NCBI GenBank assembly: GCA_032622095.1
Contig: CP136066.1
Location: 227,980,961 to 228,044,960, forward strand
Source of the DNA: Siphonodentalium dalli
Taxonomy: Eukaryota > Mollusca > Scaphopoda > Gadilida > Siphonodentaliidae
Length of the DNA stretch: 64,000 nt
Direction of reading: 5' to 3'
Shown one piece after another: positions 54,836 through 64,000 of the stretch. The notes beneath the pieces were generated by a model, which was given only the letters and a program-made list of their open reading frames with translations, made no database searches and had not been told where the DNA came from. The position numbers were made by a program, and so were the translations under genes. Position 1 is the first letter of the stretch. Each line of letters starts with the position of its first letter.

Positions 54836-55262
54836 GGAAAGCAGATGGGAAACAGCCCGGGTGAAGTCGGGCCTATCAGCTTGTGTAATAAAGAAGACAG
54901 TTTGATGAAAGTAATGTATGCCACGAGAAACGGGAAAACTTGAAATATGGAAGTACGCAAATTTCCCGCATAAAATTTGAAAGCTAGTTTATAGAATAAT
55001 TGTATTATTATTTATATTTATGGCTAATAATACGATCTTGGTGGCGTTACCATTTCTGACTATGGTTTTCTTGTTAAACATGGTACTTATCAACTGACAA
55101 CTCTACGTTCAATTATGGTTGTCCCAGTACCTTTCATTTCATTTAAAACCATGCAGTACGTAATTTTGCCGAACAATTCTTATGGGATTCTTGGCATGAT
55201 TTTGAACGGAAATGAGCATAACTCTGAAACTGAACTGAGAGGGGCATAATTATATGCATACA
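54836..55262. other. no feature recognised
   Basis: Unique-looking AT-rich sequence. Confidence 0.3.
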
Positions 55263-55635
55263 CTGGCAAAATGACACCCAGGATCTCTTAAACTATCAAA
55301 AAGACAGCCAGAATCTCGTAAACTGTCAAAAAGACACCCAGGATATCAAAGTCTCGCCAAACAACGGGAATTTTGTTTAGTCGTCTGCTATTAATATTAT
55401 GATAATTATTTGTTTGTGATCGGAGTGAAATATCAGCAAAATTTAATTCGACTTTGAGTCTGACTGACAGCGCAATTCCGCATCCTTGATAGTTGGACCA
55501 ATATTAATAGCAGACGACTAAGCACAATTCCCGTTGTTTGGTGAGACTTTGAGATCCTGTGTGTCTTTTTGACAGTTTAAGAGATCCTGTGTGTCTTTTT
55601 GACAGTTTAAGAGATCCTGGGTGTCTTTTTGCCAG
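55263..55635. mobile_element. 373-bp foldback with tandem-repeat arms
   Basis: Arms of about 130 bp start CTGGCAAAAWGACACCCAGG. Each arm contains three 27-30-bp units (CTGTCAAAAAGACACCCAGG) followed by AACAACGGGAATT and GTCGTCTGCTATTAATATT. No TSD recognised. Confidence 0.8.
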
Positions 55636-55791
55636 AAACCATACGACAATGACCTACATGTATTCAGCATTAGGAACTGCTTAATAACATCAAATTCTGG
55701 GCGATTGGCATCAAGATTAATTGACTGATGTCAGGAAAACCGTTTCCTCCATTGTGCAGAACTCTCTGACATTACCTCCCAATCGATTAAC

Positions 55792-56224
55792 ATATGTGAC
55801 CCGCCATATCAAATCCAGTCGTAAGTCGGGATTTTTTTTACCCTGTGCCAATGCATTCTCTTATATATAAGAGAATGCATTGGCCTAACAATTTTTTATC
55901 ATTTAAAAAAAAAAAATGTTTTTTACAATTTTTAGGACATAAAATAAAAAACATCCATTACCCTGCAGGGAGCCCCACACATATATAGAAGCATATACAA
56001 GAGTGTCGTCTGATCATGTTTGTCTGGGGCTCTGTATGGGTGAAATTATAAAATTGTTAAAGAATACAAGAAAAAATTATTAAAATTGTAAAAAATTGTT
56101 AGGCCAATGCATTCTCTTATATATGCGAGGCACATATGGTCGACTCGCATATATAAGAGAATGCATTGGCACAGGATAAAAAAATCCCGACTTACGACTG
56201 GATTTGATATGGTGGGTCACATAT
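55792..56224. mobile_element. MITE family D with module M and nested family E
   Basis: TIR ATATGTGACCCGCCATATCA. Just inside it, CCCTGTGCCAATGC / GGCACAGG opens module M (the left palindrome is shortened). A family E foldback (55959-56042) sits in the spacer. The right end GGGTCACATAT matches the partial copy at 52.5 kb. Confidence 0.75.
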
Positions 56225-56229
56225 ACTTG

Positions 56230-57930
56230 AGTTATTATGGAAAGCGATATAGCCACCAATGCATGGTCCAACTGTACAACTCACCCATGACCATACACCC
56301 ATGTTATATATATACATAAACACCACACAAATGATCATGTAGCCACTCGCTTTATACACATACACCTCACCTATGACCATACAACCATACTTGGGTTTAC
56401 CCGTAAACCACACATATGAATATACAGCCATGAGTCACTATTCAGGTATACCAGGTATACTTGACTTGAAACATATTTTATTTGCATAATATACAAAAGG
56501 GATTGGGGCACAAGTTTTTACAACTTATGAAGCCCCTCTCCCAACACAATATAACAACACACACGAAATCAAGATGACGATACAAACGTATTTACATTGT
56601 GATAAGTTTTGATGTACGTAATATGTGTTGCCTAAGCTTCCAGAGATTATGGGGCTAGATCGAGGTTGCTACTGGCCGAGGAAATTTGTATTCAAGGAAT
56701 GTCCCTACATAATAGATGTTTGGTACGATTGGTGCGAGTGCTAATATAATTAGCTATTATTAGTATTTGTATTATGGAGGTAAACGTGATGAAACACTTG
56801 TATTCGATTTTTGGTTACTGTTGTGCTCTGGAAGGCAATACAGATAATTAATCAGAACGAAATGTTCGAATGTGAAGTTTGTCCATATGTGAGATGACTG
56901 CCACGTGACAAATTTTAATTCTCCAGGTAAACTCCCACACTTCACCCATGACCATATAGTCACTTCCTGTATACATGTTCACCACATTCGTGATCATAAA
57001 GTCACTTGTTGTATACCTATTCGCCTCATCATTGGCCATATAATCACTCCTTGTATATCTATTTGCCACATTTATGGCCATATCCACTCAAGATATACAT
57101 ATACACTGCAACCATAATCATAGAGTAACTCCGGGTATACATATACACCTCACCAATGGCCATACAACCCTTTTATATACCAATGCCCCGCACACATAGC
57201 TATTCACACAATCCAGGCTTGAATATACTCCTCACTCAAGACAATGCAGCCACTCAATGTATACACATACACAACATTCGTGGCCATACAGTCACTCTTT
57301 GTTTACCAATTCACCTCACCATTGGCCATACAATCACCCTCTGTCTATATATTGGCCACACCCATAGCCATATAGCTAATAAACATATACAATGCACATA
57401 CACAACCCACCAATGCCATTTATAGAATCACTCCAGGTAAACATTGACACCCCATAATTGACCAGACAAATCTTCTAGATATAGCAATAAAAACGCGCAG
57501 CACCTCACCATTGGCCATACAGTCACTCCATCTATACATTTTCTTCACACCCATGACCATATACCCACTGAATATATACATATATACCCCCACTCATGAT
57601 ATACATATATACCCCACTCATGACCATAAGGTCAATCCAGGTATGCATATACACCTCACCAATGGACATTACAATACCCCGCAGGACCATTCATATACAC
57701 CTCACCAATGGACATAACAATACCCCGCAGGACCATTCGTACACTCCATATTTTCATATACACCTCGCCCATGACAATTCAGCCACTCGATGTATAATCA
57801 AACACCCCATCCATAATCATACAGCTACTCTCTGTATACCTATACACCCACCAATGACAATACAGCCACGGTAGAGATGCATATACATCACATATACAAC
57901 CATGACCCCAAGGGCACTTCTTATATAGCC
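56230..57930. repeat. degenerate ~42-bp minisatellite, interrupted
   Basis: Units resemble ATACACCTCACCMATGACCA + TACAGTCACTC, spaced 40-45 bp, dense at 56,230-56,440 and 56,920-57,930. Frames with recurring TH/YTSP peptides are artefacts. Confidence 0.8.
56465..56575 (-). mobile_element. possible 3' end of a retroelement or transcript
   Basis: On the minus strand GTGCCCCAATCCCTTTTGTA is followed by TTATGCAAATAAAATA, resembling 3' ends of invertebrate LINEs with a polyadenylation-like signal. Weak, text-based impression only. Confidence 0.3.
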
Positions 57931-57939
57931 ACAGGCCAC

Positions 57940-60411
57940 CTAATGCGCACGAGTGTAGACTATAAACGATATCTGATCCTACCGAGGATAACATAGATTT
58001 TGATATGCGATCTTTATCTGTTTTTAGTGATTTTATATGAAGGGTAATAACTCTATAAAGAATGTCCCTTTACTAAATAACGGCGATTTGTATGAGAAAT
58101 TACAACACCACAATAGATCAACTCTGGTGAAATATAAGTCAAATTCTTCTATAGGGTGGGTGGGCTTGGGGAGGTTTATAGCTTATAGCCACTCCTTCGC
58201 ATCATTCATTACCATACAATAACTCCCTGTAGAGCTATCCACCTCATCTGTGACCAGACATTCACCCATGGCTTCCATTTTTACATACACCATATATTAA
58301 GTTGATTGTTGTGCTAATGGTCGAGAGTAGCCACATAATATGGTTTCACCCAGTTCCGTTTGGACGTTCTGCCCATTTCCGTTCAAAAATATTGTCAGAG
58401 TCCCAAAAGACATTTTTGGAAATATTCCATACTACAGTACATCATTTAAAAAGAATTTGTCATGCCTCAGCAGGTACAGGGACAACGACAATGAAACATA
58501 TAGTAGTCAGTGGATTAAGCAAATGATTAATAACCAAGTGGGTTACAATTTGCATGGGAACAGAATAATCATGTTCGGGATAAATGTAAAAAAAAAACCC
58601 AATTTGCTTGCCATTTTGGAAGCCATTTTGAGTAATTTTGTTTAAAAACACAATAGTGTGACACATTTAAGACGATTAAAATCCTAAACATTTTTGATAA
58701 CAAAGATATTTCCATTTACTTGAATAAATGGTCCAAGCCTGAAAAGTTATTTTTTGCCGATTTTGATGTCAAGTTTGTGACAGAAAAATCCAACAATTCT
58801 GGTAATGTCAGTGGTTACATTAGTAACACTTAACCAATGTGCATCAGAAATGTTAGAATATAATGTATATAAGACAGAATAGACATAATTATATTCATCG
58901 ACCACAACTTGTAAGCGATTACATGGCATGCTGGGCCAATATATGAATAATACAAAAATAAAGTCACAATTCTCAAACAGTTCCATACAGCAGAAACTGA
59001 TCTAGAAGATATTAGTAAAAACCGTCAATTTTCCACTTACGGCTACCATTTTGGACGGGAATCCCAATTTCACCATAAAAATGTAGATTATTTCTCGCAG
59101 AATCATACTTAATGTATATGCCAAATTTTTAATTACATATTTCGTGGTAAGATTAATTACGACATTTAATAAATTATATAATCATGGAACGCTCTTTAAA
59201 TTTGGAAAACCCGTTAAAAGAGGGGTTAAAGTGAAATTTCAGCGTGGCTCCATATCTAATATCGATAAGTATGTGAGTATGTACATATGTGCAAAGTGTC
59301 ATGCTTTAGTCACAAATTGGACTTAATCTACTCCACTATGATAACTGAAGCGGCATTTTAAAAAATGTGGCTGTTGTTGGAATCTGATTATATGGGGACC
59401 ATCGACTACCATTAAAGCCCATTTTAATGGGTTTCATTTGTTATTATACATAATACATAGTATTAATACATGTTAACTAATACATATTCAATTAATATGC
59501 CAGTGTCTGTGGTCAGTATGCTCCACAAAAGAACTGTGTCCAAATCTCAATGTTGGGGAGGGTTAAGTTTTTTGGTGGAATTGGAATACGATATAGAATA
59601 TTCTCTATCGTGTACATTAAGTTTGATGGCGAATTGGATATAGCACAGGAGCTTGGAATTTGGTAAAAACCCCTCTTTTATTGGCGGAACCACCACCCGG
59701 GACCATAGGTCACGGAAGGAACGAAACAAGAAATCGTTGCCACCCATTTTGAACTCAACTGTATTCCTACAAAAAATATATTTTCACTAAAAACTTTTGG
59801 TACCTCTTACACCTTAGATGCCAATCTACAACATTCCATAGGTATATTTTTCCAGTTCTTCGAAAACCTCACTTTATTTCGGTAATGTATCGTAAATTAA
59901 CGAAGACAAATCTGCGACTTCTTCATCACCCGTTCTAGAATCGGAATGACAAACGACACAAAACCATTTTTTCCGGAATAACAAAGTCGGAACGAAATAA
60001 AATCGAAACCTAAATTTAAAGCCCGCGAAATTCAAAAATATTTGAAAGTGGGTGCGGTTTTCGAACTTAGGCGCCAGAAAATTTAAATCAGTTTATGTTT
60101 GCGTAATACTATGCTCATTTTTGAAGATCTAATCCTGATGTTTTGTGCATTTTCCTGAAAATTTCTGTATTTTTCTGTGTCTGCTGTTATCATCTCATGA
60201 AAATGACGACTACCCAAGAAGATATTCTTCATTTGACTGAATGGTAATTTGTACAAATATTTCATATATAATTTATTTCTATTTATGGCACGACCACGTG
60301 GTATTGTTTTTTTCTTCTTGTTTTATGTTCGTTATGTACCGGTAGGCCTATATATGTACTCCTTGACTTTGTAATGCTACTGATTGCAATTATTGGTCAT
60401 AAGGGGACCAA
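57940..60411. other. no gene recognised
   Basis: Several 60-100-codon frames on both strands without motifs. AT-rich, no strong repeat. Confidence 0.3.
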
Positions 60412-60535
60412 ATTCTCTCTCTCTCTCTCTATCTTATCTCTCTCTCCTCTCTCTCTCTCTCTCCGCTCTCCTCTCTCTCCTCTCTCCTCTCTCCTCTCTC
60501 CTCTCTATCTCCTCTCTCTCTCTCCTCCCCCCATA
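60412..60535. repeat. CT-rich microsatellite
   Basis: (TC)n interspersed with CTCTCCTCTC, about 120 bp. Confidence 0.95.
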
Positions 60536-60539
60536 GGAG

Positions 60540-61380
60540 CTTGTGTCGCGCTCCGTTGTATAGGCCTAAAATATCCATCATATAATAGTAATAGTAATCA
60601 ACCCACTGATTATTGGTCCAATATCACGAAGTAGAAGAAAAAGATATATAGACTTACGGGGAGGCCTGGTATATATGCCTATGCATGAAGCGATTCCTTT
60701 GTGCGTTTTGGTGCAGATTCGTTGCCAGAATATCTGAATTATTTCCACATAAAATGCTGTTTTTTACTAGTTCTGACGAACAAATATATCTCTTAGTTGA
60801 TGAGAGAAGACATTTTTCTTGAGTTAGGTAATGATATTGGCCATGCATATATAGAACGAGTGTTTAGTTTCGCGAAATTCAAAATTGTCAATGTAGGGTA
60901 CAAAAACTCGCCATTAATACGCCAAATACAGTAACAAAATGTAATAAGATTCTTTAATGTAAGAGCACAAAATTAACCTGCGTATTCTTTACATTATACG
61001 TTTTATGTGTGCGTTTGCAAGTTGTAATGCAAACTGGTTTACCGAATAACTAGTTTATAAATTTGTGTTAGTGATAAACTCGCTAACATAAATTTTATGT
61101 AATAAGCAACTATAAGTATTGTCAACTGTACCGGTACCAGGATCTATAAATAGTATACGTCACTCGTGACTCGTGTGTCGTAACGAATCAGCACCAAAAC
61201 TCTCAAAGAATGGCTTTATGCATATGATTATATAGCCTGTGCTCATGAATTGGAAATTCAATTTTTAAATTCAAGACAGCTAGCCACCATCGGCATTGTT
61301 TTTCTCAAAATCAAAAATACCAAAAAAATATTAAAAACATTACTTAATGTAACTTTCGCTGATGTCACAAGGCTCCGCGA
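60540..61380. other. no feature recognised
   Basis: AT-rich sequence with no repeat or coding signal that I can support. Confidence 0.3.
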
Positions 61381-61384
61381 TCCG

Positions 61385-61462
61385 ATCACATTCGTAGCCA
61401 GGTTTTTTAATCGATCACAAATGTAGCCAGCTTTTCTATGGCGATCACATTTGTAGCCAGCT
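61385..61462. repeat. ~30-bp tandem repeat x3
   Basis: CGATCACATTCGTAGCCAGG-type unit, three copies with small indels. Confidence 0.8.
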
Positions 61463-61489
61463 TTTCATATTCAGGCGAGCCCCAATGAA

Positions 61490-61590
61490 TAGTGCTGTGC
61501 GATATGACGATATATCGGGCATAGCCGGTTTTAATTTTGATATCGTCAATAATATCGTCTGAAATAAAAATATCGTAATACCGTCCCAAG
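61490..61590. mobile_element. solo hAT-like terminus
   Basis: GTGCTGTGCGATATGACGAT with repeated ATATCG words, a terminal pattern seen in hAT relics. The other end was not found. Confidence 0.45.
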
Positions 61591-62149
61591 TTATAATATT
61601 CTCCATGTAGGTTGAAACCCATCATATGGTCCCAACAAACAGGGAAGTTAGAGCAAGTATAAATGTATAATAGTCCCAAACTTCCCGGAAATACGCAGTC
61701 GAAAAAGTTAAAAAACATCGGAGCACGTGCTTGTCAAGTTGGATATGCTTCGTCGGAAACATCAAAGCGCTAGCATTAGTTGGCGACGTTGTGAGATGAT
61801 TGGTATGTCGCGCGCATGCGACTGGCACAATGACCTCCTTTCAAGTTGGTGCAGCTTGCCCTATCAACCGTAACCGGTTGCTTCGAGGCGGATTACGATG
61901 TCAGATTTGTATTGACCAAACTAGCTGATCGTGTCAATGTGTGCAAATTGCGAGTAAAATTATTTTGTGGACATGTGCCGTACGGATCATGGCATCACTA
62001 TCACTTCAACGAACGTCAAATTCACAAACTAATTGAACATGTCTATATTTATTTTCCTCGGCTAAAAAAATGCTGACGCAAATTCATTTCGCGTCGGCTT
62101 TTGCCTCGGCACTGCCCATTGTCGATGCTAATTCCCAGGGCTGCCGTAT

Positions 62150-63940
62150 ATGTACATTGAAGTCTCACGGTGCTACCAACTACCAATTACCACTAATAAA
62201 TAGTCTCACAAATGACCAATTCCTCATGAATAAATAAAATGGAAATTTGAAACCGAATGTGGTCCTTAATGTATGGTCGAAGGGATATAACTCTAAAAAA
62301 TTATGCGAAAATGCACGTGGGCCTTGTTATATGATTATATCCCTTTATTTCAAAGTTATTGTTTTCTCTGTCGGCAAACTGTCAGCGGCCATATTTTTAT
62401 GCAAATGAGCCCAAAATGATTCGTTCCCAATGTTATCATCCATCAAAAAGTTTATGATGATCAGTGCATCGGTACGGTCATGTAATAAACATGTAATCAG
62501 CAGCTATGTTCGAAATTATAAACGGTACTTTCATGCTATCCGTCTCCGGATCATAGTTTTAAAGTTTCCGCATATTTCGGTACCAGTTCCGCTACTGGAA
62601 CCAGGGAGCTAAATGTGTTCTAGAGTCGGGGAGCGAGTACACCGTGGAATGCTAAAGGTGAAGGTAACTGAAGAATGACCTTCACCTGATACATGCGACA
62701 CGTTATTAAAGGATGACATCGCGTTTATTTGATTTGTACATAATATCTAAATAATTTAAACTGGTGAATGAATGGGGGAATGGATTTTTGTGAGCGGGAA
62801 ATTTATTTAACTAGCTGCTGTGGTCCTGGGTTTTTCCAGATCAAATTTGGCTGTGAGATAGCCCTGTCGTAGACTTGGGGATTTATTTTAAAAAGTAAAC
62901 ACATGACCTATGATTTTTCTTGCATTTTCGTGATCAACTGGTGTCAATCTAGCTGGGTAAACATTACTGGTATGGCTTGCAGGCTTCAATTCAGTGAATT
63001 TGGCCGAAACGTTAACACTGTCGCCTATGGGAAACCATTTAGTTCAGTGATTCCTAAAAGGAAAATTTTAATTTTACGAAAATTCACGTCTCGCCATGAT
63101 AAGTTGTTAATTCCATATTTTCTTATTTTCAAATGATAATGACCACATTTTTGACATATTTAAAGAAGAAACCCATGGATTCGCCTGTAGATAGTAAAGA
63201 GAGTGATAAATCTGGGAATTTTGCATGGACATCCGGTACCATTAGGGGGTCAGGGGGTCTAAAGCCCCTCTCCCACAATTTTGAGGAGTGTTAGCCCCCC
63301 CCCCATTGGGAAAAGGTGATAGTTGACCCAATTAAGCTTTTCCGGCACCCTGTAGTCTTAACGGGGACGGTAGCCCCACTTCGGGGGGGGGGGGTGATGG
63401 CATAACCACAAGAGTTACTGTCGTGCAAAATTGTCATGGCAGGTTTGTTAAACAGACCGTATGCCCTGTCATCTGGTAACATTTCATGTCTGATGCTGTG
63501 TCTGATGTTGTATCATTATGTTTAGATATTTAAATTGACTTATGGTTGCTTTATATTGATATTAAAGTATTTTTTATTTTAATCTTCTGTTAATTTTGGT
63601 AAATGTTTATTATAAATTGCCAAATTCTGCATGAAAAGTGTTTAAAATTGGACAATATATCGCTCTCAAAGTGTATATTAACATTTCCTCTTCAATTTAG
63701 TAATATTATGGTATATCAGGGCATACTTCAGTTATACGAGATGCATCAGCTAGTGAAATTGAAAAAAAAAATCTAAATTTTTTGGCTTTATTTTGAGGAT
63801 TGACACTAATTTTCAGGATGCCTCATATTGGAAAAATAAACCACTACTGCTCAATATAATCCATTTTTGATTTCAGTAAGGTCTATATTTTGATAAAATA
63901 CTATAAGAAACGCCGTGTTTCACACATGTACATATATATA
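62150..63940. other. mostly featureless; a 55-bp repeat lies at 62,597
   Basis: No gene recognised apart from the possible small exon discussed under the 62,597/63,941 repeat. A G run lies at 63,384-63,393 and a C run at 63,296-63,303. Confidence 0.3.
62597..62655 (+). repeat. 55-bp direct repeat, copy 1 (possible exon relic)
   Basis: Near-identical to 63,941-64,000. Only one of six frames stays open across it (Q-G-A-K-C-V-L-E-S-G-S-E-Y-T-V-E), continuing upstream to about 62,562 and ending at a TAA that the second copy avoids through one extra T. Confidence 0.5.
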
Positions 63941-64000
63941 GGAATCAGGGAGCTAAATGTGTTCTAGAGTCGGGGAGCGAGTACACCGTGGAATTGCTAA
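63941..64000 (+). repeat. 55-bp direct repeat, copy 2, at window edge
   Basis: Preceded by TATATATAGGAATCAG, acceptor-like. The extra T (GGAATTGC versus GGAATGC) keeps the frame open to the window end. Confidence 0.5.

Noticed and set aside
56080-57994. Several 60-92-codon frames rich in His/Thr/Pro
   Set aside because: Translations of the degenerate 42-bp minisatellite and of MITE palindromes.

Overview
The window looks like gene-poor nuclear DNA of a marine invertebrate, most likely a lophotrochozoan and plausibly a mollusc. It is AT-rich, has one clear single-exon host-type gene, and is otherwise packed with transposon relics, foldback elements and satellite arrays. A CR1-like LINE with a 2A-like peptide and many Tc1/mariner-, hAT- and piggyBac-type MITEs fit this. 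I cannot name the species. I saw no rRNA, tRNA, CRISPR array or bacterial-style operon.

Layout. 1-1.7 kb: CR1-like LINE on the minus strand (end of ORF1, hairpin repeats, start of ORF2 with 2A-like motif, PHD finger and endonuclease) running off the left edge. 2-11.6 kb: foldbacks, a two-monomer higher-order repeat (5.1-6.8 kb), and hAT, piggyBac-like and palindromic MITEs, some nested with readable target-site duplications (TSDs). 11.69-12.64 kb: intact GT32-type glycosyltransferase gene, with its 3' end duplicated at 13.1-14.0 kb. 14-17.4 kb: small tandem arrays and MITEs. 17.6-21.7 kb: about 88 copies of a 47-bp minisatellite. 21.7-27.0 kb: more MITEs. 37-46 kb: palindrome cluster, degenerate 160-180-bp tandem repeats and TIR elements. 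46-64 kb: further MITE-like elements, G/C-run repeats, a paralogous insertion site (53.1-54.1 kb), a 42-bp minisatellite, then mostly featureless sequence.

The centrepiece is 28,304-36,757: an 8.45-kb near-perfect palindrome with arms of about 4.2 kb. Each arm carries the same genes: a 107-aa basic protein and a 191-aa C2H2-finger/acidic protein, plus truncated copies of the latter's C-terminal domain. The palindrome is flanked by a 6-bp direct repeat (ATTGAG) and both ends read AGTAGT inward. The two flanks rejoin as one continuous sequence, with a single copy of the hexamer, in a paralogous repeat at 53.7-54.1 kb. That is an empty site, so the palindrome inserted as a unit. A 6-bp TSD, 5'-AG termini, a terminal trinucleotide repeat and virus-like small genes point to a Polinton/Maverick. 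No integrase, polymerase B, ATPase, protease or capsid gene is present, so it looks like a snap-back (inverted-duplication) defective derivative mobilised in trans. The insertion is well supported, the Polinton assignment is good inference, and the snap-back mechanism is a hypothesis.

The other recurrent theme is MITEs whose terminal inverted repeats are themselves palindromes (families B and M here). Module M sits inside at least three different carrier elements.
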